From: Blastocladiella britannica
Lineage: Eukaryota; Blastocladiomycota; Blastocladiomycetes; Blastocladiales; Blastocladiaceae
Length of the DNA stretch: 16,709 nt
NCBI GenBank assembly: GCA_025349905.2
Contig: MU624937.1
Coordinates: 1 to 16,709 of the forward strand
Direction of reading: 5' to 3'
Part shown: positions 1-9,456 of the stretch, piece by piece
Numbering within the stretch: position 1 is the first letter of the stretch
Layout of the letters: the number at the start of each line of letters is the position of its first letter
Made by a program: the position numbers and the translations under genes
The notes under the pieces: generated by a model
What the model saw: only the letters and a program-made list of their open reading frames with translations
The model's database searches: none
What the model was told of the DNA's origin: nothing

Positions 1-135
1 GCATGCCTGTGCAGCAGTTGTACAGGATCGAGATCACGTTGTTTCAGCTTTTCCCCCATTTCCTTGGATTTCCGGATTGGTTGTGACAGGCGTGTGCTCA
101 TCTCTTTAAACACCAAAATCAAAAAATCAAACGAA
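1..135. other. 5' flank of ORC1
   Basis: No gene is visible in these 135 bases. The stretch just before the ORC1 start is A-rich, like the leaders of other genes in the window. No TATA box or MluI cell-cycle box (ACGCGT) was seen here. Confidence 0.4.
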
Positions 136-2622
136 ATGGCAACTCGACGCTCAACTCGCATCAACGGTCCTGCCGCTCCCTTACAAGATCTTGCCCCACC
201 ATCACCGTCACCAAGGTATCCGCGCGCTGCGCCAGCCAAAGTGCTCGTTGTCTTGCACACCTCGACTCGTGCATCTGCTGCTGCAAAAACGACGCCGACC
301 AAGGCACCCCCTTCTGTCGTAAACCTGCCGCCAACGACGCCGCGCAGGACCTCCCCCCGGCAAAAATTGTCACCAAAGCTGTCGCGACCGCCTGCACCAG
401 CAACCCCTGTTTCGATTTCGCGTCGTCGCACTCGGTCGTCACCGGCATTGAGCGAAAATGTCCCACCGCCTTCGCCAGTGCGCGCAGGGGTAAAACGCAC
501 GCGTGCGCTTACAGGCACTCGGGGCTCTGGACGTACTGACAGTGCATTGTCGTCGTCGTCGTCGTCGTCGTCTTCGTCGTCGTCGGAACCCGAAATGGAA
601 AAAAATGTCGACGATCATGTCCCAGACGCAGCCCTACATTCGTCCTCGGGATCAGAACCCGATTCTAAGGAAGAAGAAGAGGACGAGGATGAGGAGGACG
701 AGGGAGAGGGAGAGGACGACAGCGGAGACGACTTTGGGACCATGGGCACGCAACGGCAGCGCCGGCGGCGCAAGGTGACATTACGCGCCCGGATCCCCCG
801 CGGCTCCACCATGCGATCGTCCCCGACAAATCGACGAGGGACCGCCTCACGGGCTGCTGCCAAATCGACTCCTAAGCGACGCCGGATCACGCGAGTGGAC
901 ACGGCGGCACTAAGCAAAGTCCCTGCGTTGCGACAGCGCAAGGCGCCGGCCAGGGTCGAATCGTACGCGGCCGGCAAGGAAGTGCTCCACGTCTCGGCTG
1001 TCCCCGAGACGCTGCCGTGTCGCGAGGCCGAGTTTGGCGAAGTGTATTGCCATCTGGATCACGCTGTCCGCGAGCAGGTTGGGCAGTGTCTGTGTACGGC
1101 CCCTCCATATTTTTTTCCTCGATTGCGAGCGCTCATACCCTTTATATGATTAGATATATCTGGCGTTCCTGGCACAGGCAAGACTGCCACCTTTTTCGAG
1201 GCACTCCGCGTATTGCAAGAGCAGGTCGACGCCGGGGTACGCACTTTTTCCCTTCTTCAACGTGATACACATACTCAGTCGATACTTTTTGCAGGACCTG
1301 AGCCAATTCCTCTTTGTCGAGGTCAATGGGATGCGCGTTCTCGACCCCATGCAAGCGTACGGCGCACTCTGGTTGCGCATATCGGGTGGTGAGCGCGTCA
1401 CCGATGCCCACGCGCAGGAGCTGCTCATAAACTACTACGCAACCGCGGACACGGACCCAGAGCTCCGTCCGACGGTCATCATGCTGCTTGATGAGCTCGA
1501 TCTGCTGGTGACCAAGCGGCAGGGCGTGATTTACAACCTGCTCGACTGGGCGCAGAACCCGGCCTCGAAGCTGGTGGTGGTAGCGATCGCCAACACCATG
1601 GACCTGCCGGAACGCGTGCTGACCAAGCGCGTAGCGTCGCGGCTGGGTCTGACACGTATCGACTTTGCGCCGTACTCGGAAGCGCAGCTGGTCGAGATCC
1701 TGCATGCGCGGGTCGGCGCCGACTCTCCTGTGGTGTCGAGCAGCGCCATGACGTTTGTGGCACGGAAAGTCGCATCGGTCAATGGGGATGCACGGCGCGC
1801 GCTCGATATCTTGCGCCGCGCGGTCGAAATCGCCGAGGCCGAGGCGCGGCGCAAGCAGGAGGCTGCATCTGGTGTTGTTTCGGATCATGAATGATTTCTC
1901 TTTCGAATTGCTCCAAAAGCTATATGACGACCATGTCCTCGAACGACTTCCTCCCGAGCGCCGATGAGCTGATCTTTACTTCCAGTCCACCGCGCCCGTC
2001 CGCGCCCGACAGCGGCCCTGTGCGTGGATCGGCATCAAACAATAATGCGAGCACGACAATTCGCCCATCCCAAGGTCGGCGGCGGCACCAGCGGAGCAGC
2101 GACCCGGTTCCAGTGACGGTAACGGTGCAGCCGAGCCATATTGTAGCCGCGACCAAAGAAATGTACGACTCGCCCGCGTCGCAGTACCTGGTGGACGGCG
2201 CCAGTTTCTTGCAGCGGATCGTAGTGGCCGAGCTGGTTCTGGCACAGCGCCGCGCCGGCGTGCCCGATGTGGACGTGGATGATGTGGTTCTGGCGATATT
2301 GGAGCTCACGGCCCTGAGTACCGGCCGATCTGCTACCGCATTAACATGCAACAATAAGGGCAAACGGTCGAAAAAAACGGCTCGGAATGGAGGCGGGCGC
2401 GACGACGAAAGGAGCGCACAAGCGTTGCTGTGGGCCGCTGACCTGCCCCTCCCGGCCGCTACGGGCGAGTTCTTGGTTGCGCAGGCGCTGGCCGAACTGG
2501 CGAGCCTGGGCATTGTTTTGTACGATCCGCGCGGCCGGGTCGCGCAACTCTCTCTGAGCGAGCAGGACGCCCTCTTTGCCTTGAAGCAGGACAAGGCGCT
2601 GACCAAGCTGGTTCGGCTTTAG
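136..2622 (+). CDS. ORC1: Origin recognition complex subunit 1 (AAA+ ATPase)
   Basis: Largest subunit of the nuclear origin recognition complex, which binds origins and loads MCM with CDC6. Proposed exons: 136-1093, 1154-1236, 1295-1876, 1969-2622, giving about 758 aa. Residues 1-290 are basic and disordered, with several TP/SP-x-K/R sites, a 12-Ser run and an acidic block; I see no BAH domain. The AAA+ core has Walker A GVPGTGKT (323-330), completed only by removing the first intron, Walker B MLLDELD (about 410-416), sensor-1 N447 in IANTMDLPER, and sensor-2 GDARRALDILRRA. The C-terminal part (from about PSHIVAATKEMY) fits the ORC1 winged-helix region. The first two introns are secure. The third (1877-1968, 92 nt) is the least certain; 1874-1968 also keeps frame. 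Start chosen at the first ATG in good context (cgaaATGG). It converges on the next gene with 72 bp between stops. Confidence 0.92.
550..585 (+). repeat. (TCG) microsatellite coding for 12 serines
   Basis: Twelve serine codons, all TCG except one TCT, inside the disordered N-terminal part of ORC1. An acidic Glu/Asp-rich block follows. This is a trinucleotide slippage site likely to vary in length between strains. Confidence 0.85.
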
Positions 2623-2694
2623 AAAAGGATGGATTTTTATTATTATTTCTGACGACGATTATTCCTTGTACGACTGGTCTCCTTGGTGCTGTAG

Positions 2695-4258
2695 CTACTG
2701 GTCCGCTTGCTGCTGGGGGTTGTTGTTCAGGACGAGCTCGCGCAGATCGCGGAACAGCTCTTCCTTGAACGTCGCGAGTTCGTCGCGGACTGCCTTGACC
2801 ACCTCCTCCTTCCACCCTTCGAGCTGGGTGGCCGTAACGCCAGTACCTGCGGTCCCCGCCGCTGCCGCTGCCGCGGTCACTGCGCCGGATCCGCGGCGCG
2901 AGAAGGCATCCATTGACGATCCGACCAAGTTACTGACGCTGGTGCGGTGCGCTCCGCCCGCCTTGGCGAGCGCGGCCGCAACCGGCGACATAGGTGCCGC
3001 AATGGTGGCGCTTGGGCTGCTGCTGCTGGCGACGACGGGGCCCGTGGGGGAAAGCGCCGGCGGCGGATTGGCAGCGGCATTGGCAGCACGGTTCCTGGCC
3101 TTGAGCGCCACTTCCTCCATCATTGACAGGCCCGAGACCTTTTTCGGAGTCGCGGGAGCGGACGCGGATGCTTGTGGCGGCGGCGGCGGTCCTCCTGGGC
3201 CCGACATGCCCGGCCCGGGCGGGGGCGGCGGAGGAGGCGGAGGTGGGGCGCCACCAGCACTTTTAGACACCCCTCCCGGTGGAGGCGGGGGTGGCGGCGG
3301 AGGCGGTCCACCACTACCTTTGGGAGCAGGCGGCGGCGGCGGAGGAGGGGGAGGGGGAGGCGGGCCACCGCTCCCAGCTGCCTTGGGGGCCGGCGGTGCA
3401 GGTGGCACATTAGCAGACTCGCTCGGAGGCGCAGGCGGTGGCGGCGGAGGCGGTGGGGGCGGTGGACCACCCGCTGCCTTGACCGGAGGTGCCGGCGGCG
3501 CAGGAGGAGGAGGAGGGGGTGGAGGCGGCGGCGGGCCACCTGCAGCCTTGGGAGGCGCTACTGCTACTGGGGCAGCAGGCGGTGGCGGTGGCGGCGGAGG
3601 CGGAGGCGGAGGCGGAGGAGGACTTGCAGCAGCCTTTGGTGCCGCTGGCGGTGTCGGCGGAGCGGGAGGTGCCGGCGGTGGTGCCGCAACCACCGGGGCA
3701 GGTGCAGCCGGCGGCGGTGGCGGCGGGGCAGGTGCAGCAGGGGGCGCCATGGCCGCCATCGCCGTCTGCTTTGCCACAGATCCGTCGATCACGCGGCCCA
3801 GCCTCTCTGCAAACTGCGCTGCTTCCCCGGCATCCACGAAATTGAATCCAAACGCCATCCGCGTCACTGCACATTGGTACTGGTAGAATGTGGTCGAGAC
3901 AGGACGGAAAGCCGCCGCGGGCTTGTCCCCTTGTGCCCCCTGTCCGTTGATCGGCGCGTTCAACACGCACTGCTGGCGCTCGTACGCAATAAACCGGAAC
4001 GTCGACTGCTGTGGGTTGGTGCCATTGTGGTATACGTCAATGATCACTGGGCCTTGGGTCATGGGAGCCCATGCGCCGGCTGTTTTATATTTGTTTTGTG
4101 AGTATTTTGGGTTGGATCACTCCGCTCCAAGTATATACCATCCACTCGTAGGACCTGTCAAAAAAAAAAGTAAGGAATTGAGTTTCCTTGAAATCCTGAA
4201 ATTGAATTGGATCGGATCGTACCTGGGCCCGTGCACGGGTGAGAAGTGATTCGGCCAT
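2695..4258 (-). CDS. Ena/VASP-like actin regulator (EVH1, poly-Pro, tetramerisation coil)
   Basis: Ena/VASP proteins bind actin barbed ends and profilin-actin through proline tracts and promote filament elongation at the cell cortex. Proposed exons on the minus strand are 4258-4223, 4154-4139 (only 16 nt) and 4079-2695, giving 478 aa. Both introns (68 and 59 nt) have GTACGA/GTATAT donors and ACAG acceptors. Splicing rebuilds the EVH1 start MAESLLTRARAQVLRVDAG followed by AWAP, giving the conserved EVH1 Trp (W21). The rest of EVH1 runs to about residue 118, with VIIDVYHN and FGFNF. Poly-Pro blocks occupy about 125-320. MMEEVALKARNRAA (from 337) resembles the VASP F-actin-binding motif, and VAAALAKAGGAHR (about 384) weakly resembles the G-actin site, in reversed order. 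The last 42 residues (EGWKEEVVKAVRDELATFKE...) resemble the VASP tetramerisation coil. The EVH1 ligand Tyr (VASP Y16) appears to be missing. Confidence 0.85.
3174..3747 (-). repeat. Poly-proline tandem blocks
   Basis: Seven to eight blocks of about 5-15 consecutive prolines, joined by short linkers of the type APKAAGSGG, VKAAGG or VSKSAGG. On the plus strand this is a long G-rich GGC/GGA/GGT tract. The blocks look like products of unequal duplication and would be profilin-binding sites in an Ena/VASP or formin-like protein. Confidence 0.85.
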
Positions 4259-4417
4259 GGATCCAAAACAGGTTGAACCTCCAATTGAGCAAATTGATAG
4301 CTTTTGGATCAACTCGGAGAAAAGTCTGAATGATTTATGAAATTGGAGAATATATAATTTTCAAGGGGATCAATACTCGGGAAATGATGGGAAAAACACA
4401 TAATGGATATATAGAAA

Positions 4418-5356
4418 TCATTGCTGCTGCTGCTTGGTTGCTGCCCGCGGATCAGTGGACTTGCGATGCACTCGCACCGGTTCCGGCACCGCCTCACCTT
4501 CGCTCTGTCGGAACCCCCACCCGGCGCGCCATTCTTGTACCTTTATAATTTTGAATTCAACACAAGAAATGCCAACAAAAGAAATGGAAAGGAATATACG
4601 AACCGTTGAAGGACCCAGCTTCTGTCGCCAGCCGCCAAGGTACTTGAAGACGGTCGGGCGTGGTACCAGCCGCTCGATCCAGTGCGCGTGCACCAGACCT
4701 TGCCGATTGAAGGAATACACCGACACGCCCTCAAATATGTTGATATGGTCTTCCGGGTTGCGGTTCATGAGCTGGGCCGCAATCCACTGGTGGCGGGGGA
4801 TGCCGGAAAAGAGGAACGACACGCGCAGAGCGCCCTCCTCGTCCTCGGTCACGTCGCGAGGTAAGTGCAAGCTGTCCTTGTCGGGCGGAGGATCATTGAG
4901 GCTGCCGTCCTCTGGATCATTACCAGAATCGATACCGGAAGAGTAAGAGGGCGGGCGTCGCAGCTGCACCATTTTGGTCAGTGTCAGGTGCGGGTGGACG
5001 TAGTACATGGCGAGCAGGCTGCGCAACGTGCGGGCGGCAGCCAGGTACTGGGCACGCGACGCGAGATGCAGGCGCGTGGTGGGCTCGTAGAAGCGCATGT
5101 CGACGGCGTAGATCGAGTCGTCCGAGAGGCCCCACTCGCAGAACGAGTCGAGCTCGGTGGAGAGCACGAACGTTGCGCGGCCCATGTTGAGGGCGCGGTT
5201 CTGGTTATTGTCGTTTCCATTGGTGGAGGTGCTGTCATGGGCGACCTGCAATCGGTGCACCGAACTTGGTACAGGTGCTGCAGCAGGGAGATGCCCGAGT
5301 CGTCGTCCTGCCATTGCTGTGACGGCACGCGCCGTTGACCATGCCGGCTTCATCAT
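4418..5356 (-). CDS. DUF2358 / NTF2-like protein, C6orf136-like, possibly mitochondrial
   Basis: An uncharacterised family with an NTF2/SnoaL-like fold; I know of no established reaction. If unspliced it is 312 aa. The start (tandem ATGs at 5356 and 5353) opens a basic, Ala/Arg-rich, acid-poor stretch (MMKPAWSTARAVTAMAGRR) that could be a mitochondrial presequence. The conserved part runs from about 65 to 235: DSIYAVDMRFYEP, LLAMYYVHPHLTL, LRVSFLFSGIPRHQW and FEGVSVYSFNRQGLVHAHW. It matches human C6orf136 in order and character. An acidic insert (about 140-170) interrupts the domain. A 63-nt AT-rich stretch (4603-4541) has GT and AG ends, is a multiple of three and contains no stop, so it may be an intron; removing it gives 291 aa. 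It lies upstream of and in line with the Ena/VASP-like gene (159 bp). Confidence 0.75.
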   Translation of the reverse strand: MMKPAWSTARAVTAMAGRRLGHLPAAAPVPSSVHRLQVAHDSTSTNGNDNNQNRALNMGRATFVLSTELDSFCEWGLSDDSIYAVDMRFYEPTTRLHLASRAQYLAAARTLRSLLAMYYVHPHLTLTKMVQLRRPPSYSSGIDSGNDPEDGSLNDPPPDKDSLHLPRDVTEDEEGALRVSFLFSGIPRHQWIAAQLMNRNPEDHINIFEGVSVYSFNRQGLVHAHWIERLVPRPTVFKYLGGWRQKLGPSTVRIFLSISFVGISCVEFKIIKVQEWRAGWGFRQSEGEAVPEPVRVHRKSTDPRAATKQQQQ

Positions 5357-5427
5357 TTTTCAAGAGGTGTTGTTTTGTGGAAAATTGCAATGTGAAAGGG
5401 GAAAATGATACAAAAGAAGAAGGACTA

Positions 5428-5925
5428 CTACACGGCCATTGCCACCACCATCGCGCCGGCCACGGCAACCACCGCCCACTGTGCGGCGCGTGCGGGTGCC
5501 AGCCCTGCCGCGGCATTGTCGCCAAAGATGGACCGGTTCATGATGACGGCGCCACTGGGTGCTGGCGTCACCGGAATGGGTGTGAAGGTCACGGTCGATG
5601 CCGGTGCGGGCGGGTCGGTCGCGGTTTGGTTGGACGACCCAGATTGCGTCGAGTTCTTGTCGTTGTTCGAGCCGCCAGACGTTCCAGTGCTAGTGCCGGT
5701 GGGTTTGGCCGTCCCGGTGCCAGTCGGTGTAGAGGCGTCGGTTTTCTGTTGCTGGCTACTGGTGGTCGCGTCCTGTCAGATTTTTGCGGTATTTGAAGGT
5801 TAAAATGGATTACACATGTCCAGAAAATAGAAAGGCATATATACCGCAGCAGTGGTCAGCTGCACGAGCGCGAGCACCAGGAGCAGGAAGACGGCAACCA
5901 GAGACGAAGAGGCAGAGGCGCGCAT
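5428..5925 (-). CDS. Small secreted Ser/Thr-rich protein with GPI-anchor signal
   Basis: Predicted extracellular or cell-wall protein of 141 aa; I do not recognise a family. Two exons, 5925-5845 and 5772-5428, flank a 72-nt intron (GTATAT...GACAG). Exon 1 is almost exactly a signal peptide: MRASASSS, then a hydrophobic core LVAVFLLLVLALVQL, ending TTAA. The mature part is rich in Ser, Thr, Gly, Asn and Pro and has three N-glycosylation sequons (NST, NQT, NRS). The C-terminus has small residues (GDNAAAG, about 111-117, a plausible omega region), a short spacer and a hydrophobic tail AQWAVVAVAGAMVVAMAV with no charged end, typical of a GPI-attachment signal. The start was chosen because it begins the signal peptide; a longer in-frame reading to 6222 is not protein-like. 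Its stop is 71 bp from the DUF2358 start, and it is divergent from the C2H2 gene. Confidence 0.72.
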
Positions 5926-6576
5926 CGTGTCTTGAATGAATATGAGTGTAGGGAGGGACTGCAGGATACGGTTGTGGTGAAAGAGAGAAGAAATTGGAAA
6001 ATGAAGAAATTGAGAGGCACGTTTGGGAACTGACATTCCCCAGGCAGCGGTTTCATCCAACACTTGTCCCCGTATTGCGCAGCTTCGACACACCTGCCTG
6101 CGGTCACGGCGGCAGTGAGCTGGCTGAGACACTCGGTTGCCTACGGCGATACCGAGTCTTTCCACGAGACTCGATATCTTGAACAGCACTCCCTGGACAC
6201 GTCTCACTTTCGACCCAACCAACCTCGCCAGCGAGCATTAGACACGAAATCGATTGATCAACATCCGTTTCCCCTACTCCGTAATTGCAATTCAAGCAAC
6301 TTGCAATGCGACGGGCCCTGGATTTTGAGCTTGAGCACGAGCATACGAAGAGGATGCAACGCCAAAAAAACGCGTAAACCGCTCAAATCAAATCCGCAGC
6401 AGCCATCATGCAGTCAGCCACACAGACCAAATTTTTTTGCCTTCTCTTTCCGAGGACCTGCCAACAACCACACAGAGCCCTCGCGAGTCACACAGCCACT
6501 CGCGTGTCTTCACCTACGCCTCCGCCTTGCCTTGTTCAACCTTTCCCTTTAATTAGGTAAACAAGGAGAACAAAAA
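5926..6576. promoter_or_regulatory. Divergent intergenic promoter region
   Basis: This 651-bp stretch separates the GPI-type protein gene (minus) from the C2H2 regulator (plus). No convincing gene lies in it. An ACGCGT box (MBF/MCB-type) is at 6370-6375. A pyrimidine-rich run from about 6500 to 6550, ending TTTAATTAG before the C2H2 ATG, may mark a transcription start zone or a 5'-UTR splice acceptor. The assignment rests on position. Confidence 0.5.
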
Positions 6577-9259
6577 ATGTACAACCCAAACGAAGGGCGC
6601 GCCGCCGGCGCTGGCCACCTCGTGCTGCCCGAGTTCAATCTGACCATGCCATCGCTGGACCGCCACATGTCGGAGCTGGATGCGCTCGCCGCCCCGCTGC
6701 TCCAGGGTGGCGCCGGCGCCTCGCCCGACCAAGACCGCCTCGGCATGCACGCCGCCCACGTTGCCCGCACCCAGCAGCAGGCCGCCGCCGCCGCAGCTGC
6801 CCGCAACGCGCACTACCAAGCCATGCACGCGCAGTCGCACGCGCCTTACTCTGTCCCCGGCTACGGCCCGCCGCCGCCCATCCCCGGCAACCAATATAGC
6901 CCGTACTCTCTGGGCGACTCGGCCGGCGTGCTTCCTCCGCGTTCATCGTCATTCTCGGCAGGCACCATGGTCCCCCCGCCGCCGCTGCTGCCAGTGACGC
7001 TGTCGCCCACGATTCTAGCGTCATCGCCCAACCTCGCTGCCGGCCACGCTGGTGCCGGGTTTGCCCGGTCCCGTCGGGGGTCGTCCAACAGCCAGAACGG
7101 AGGCGCTGGTGGTGGGGGCGCTGGTGGCACGTCGCCGTACGCGCGCCCAGTGTCGCCCAGTGGTCCGCGGCGTGGGTCTGCGGCCAGCTCGGCGTCGCCC
7201 GTGTTTGCAGCCGGGTCGCTGTCCCCGACGTTTGCTCCCTCGGACGATGGCGGCGTCAATGGCCCGCCGACTGGTGCGGCTCTGAAGCGCAGTGGAGCCG
7301 CTGGTGCCGGCCGCAAGACCAAGCCGCTCGAGAAAAAGTACTTGTGCGATTTCCCCGGCTGCGACAAGGCTTTTGATCGGCCGTTCAACTTGCGCCAGCA
7401 CGTGGTGCGTCTTTCTTTTTCTTTTTCATTTAGGTGTGCTTGTCCGCTTGAGTTTGGAGTCCGAGTCAGATTGGACCTATTTTTTGACAACCTGCCCTTT
7501 TCTTTTGTGTATGTCAATAGCGCACCCACAATGGCGAAAAACCATTCCCGTGCGACAAGTGCGACAAGGCATTCAGGTACGCGTAATTTTTATTATATAT
7601 CTGAATTCGAGTATAACTCATTTGTAATGGTACAGCCGCGCACACGATCTCAAGCGCCATACGCAAGCGATCCACGACAACAACAAGCCCTTCAAGTGTC
7701 TGCGCTGCATGCACCGATTCACTCGCAACGACGCCCTGCAGCGCCACGTGCGGGGCGAAGCCGACTGCGAAGTGTTTTACCGCACCCACGGCCTTGACGC
7801 TGGCTCGCAGTCCGTCTCGCCCTCGTTCGACCCCGTCAAGGCCATTGCGCTCGGGATCCCGATCCCGCCCGGTGTCCCGATTCCTCCAGGAGCGCATGCC
7901 GCTGCCGCCGCCATGGTGGCCGCTGGCAACACCAGTGGCAGCAGTGGGAATGGCAGCGCGAGCGCCGCCAACCCGGCGCTCGGTGTGCCCGCGGCAACTG
8001 CTGGCATGACGCCCCTGTCACCACTTGCTTCGCCATCCGTGTCGCCGTACATGACCGCCACCGGTTACCTGTCGCCCATGCCCGGCATGGGATTCCCTGC
8101 TCCCACGACCGGGACAATGGATACGGGCCTGCCGCACTCGCTGCCGGCGCCACTTGGCGCTTATGGAACCGGCGGCAGTGTCATGGGTGGCCCGCTTTCT
8201 CCCAACACGGGCGGCATGATTGACGCGTTCCAAATGATTTCGATCCCATCGCCCTCCGAGGCAGCAGCCGCCACCGCCGCCGCAGGTGGGTACGCCATGG
8301 GCGGTGGTGGTGGTGCCACTGGGATGGACGACTACCACCACTTTTCGCTCGACCGCGAGGACGGCGTGTCGGGACCCGTCAGCGACTCTGGGTCCTACGG
8401 CGGCGGCGCCAGCTACTCGCTGTCGGAAATCCAGGTCGGCAAGGCCACGCTGGAACGGCTTCTCGAGCAGCAGCATCAGCAGCAGCAGCATTCTGGTTCG
8501 GGTGGTAGGGCCGATGGTGTGCCAATGCCCGTGTCCGTGTCCGACTACGGTTCGATTGGTCGTAGCACGCTTGACCGGCTGATCCAGGAGCACGCGGAAA
8601 ACGGCACGTTGCCCACGTCCGTCGGGTACTCGACTTTGGAGCGACTGATTCAGCAGCACGCGCGCACGCAGGCGGCAGAGCACTGCAGCGACGAGGCGTG
8701 GCAGCCGACCATCAGCGAGGGGACGCTGGAGCGGCTGGTGGCCGAGCACGCGGGGCAGGAGCTCCCGCAGTCGATTGGTGCCGCCACCTTGGAACGGCTC
8801 ATGGTCGAGCACATGGCCCGTCTCGAGCACGAGGGCGTTGGCAGCAGTGGCAATGGCGGTGCAACCGCACATTCGCCATTCGGGTACACGCCGTACCAGC
8901 CCGGAGCCGGCCGCTCGGCGCTCATGTCGTCAGCTACGCTCGACCGCATGATGACCACTGCACCCGCTGCCGGCCCACCACCGCCGCTGCCCGGCTCGTT
9001 TGGTGCATCGCGTCCCCTCCATCAGCCCCAATTCCAGCAGCACCAACACCACCAACATCACGTCCACCATGTGGTGCAGTCGAGCGTGCACGCCGATCCC
9101 ACCAACATGTCCCCCGTCGACGGCCGAACCGCGTACGCGGGTGTGATCCCGCCGGATTCCATGGACCAGATGATGCTGATGATGGCCAACGGCGGCGGCT
9201 CCATGGAGGTGGACGCACCACCACCGCCGCGCACCGTGTCGGTGCCCAAGCGCGCTTAA
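6577..9259 (+). CDS. C2H2 zinc-finger transcription factor with TLERL repeats
   Basis: Predicted DNA-binding nuclear regulator; target genes cannot be inferred. Exons 6577-7404, 7521-7576 and 7636-9259 give 835 aa. The introns (116 and 59 nt) fall inside the zinc-finger region, so fingers 1 and 2 are complete only after splicing. Finger 1: C257, C262, H275, H279. Finger 2: C287, C290, H303, H308, linked by the classic THNGEKPF. Finger 3: C316, C319, H332 and then Cys339 rather than a His (C2HC). Flanking regions are disordered and rich in Ala, Gly, Pro and Ser. Residues 564-735 carry six copies of a TLERL-type motif. The C-terminus has a Gln/His-rich tract and ends SVPKRA. The start ATG follows AACAAAAA. 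The fingers resemble fungal three-finger regulators, but I cannot name an orthologue. Confidence 0.85.
8441..8959 (+). repeat. Six degenerate TLERL motifs in the C2H2 regulator
   Basis: Copies begin at 8441 (KATLERLLEQQ), 8561 (RSTLDRLIQEH), 8627 (YSTLERLIQQH), 8717 (EGTLERLVAEH), 8780 (AATLERLMVEH) and 8930 (SATLDRMMTTA). Spacings are 40, 22, 30, 21 and 50 residues. The middle copies are preceded by S-I/V-G or T-I-S. The DNA copies have diverged while the protein pattern is kept, which suggests selection on the motif. Confidence 0.85.
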
Positions 9260-9456
9260 ATGCAATATTTTTTATGAAACGTGGATCGCCTGTTGTACAG
9301 GCCCTTGTGGCTGACTTTCCCATTGTATTGACACTGGAACACCAGCCTTACTGGGTTATTTCCTGCGTTCAACCCGCTCAAGTTCCCGCGGAATCCCCCT
9401 TTCCTCTCACGCGGGTACATTCAAAAAAAAAATTCAATCTTAAATTCTAGACTCAA

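Noticed and set aside
3172..4101. Long plus-strand open frames (Arg- or Gly-rich, up to about 400 codons) opposite the Ena/VASP-like gene
   Set aside because: They are antisense readings of the proline-codon repeats with extreme composition and no domain.
5405..5803. Plus-strand open frame of 132 codons
   Set aside because: It is antisense to the GPI-type protein exon, which has a coherent signal peptide, body and anchor signal.
8018..8872. Minus-strand open frame of 284 codons inside the C2H2 gene
   Set aside because: It is antisense in a GC-rich coding region, with no recognisable domain; the plus frame carries the zinc fingers and repeats.
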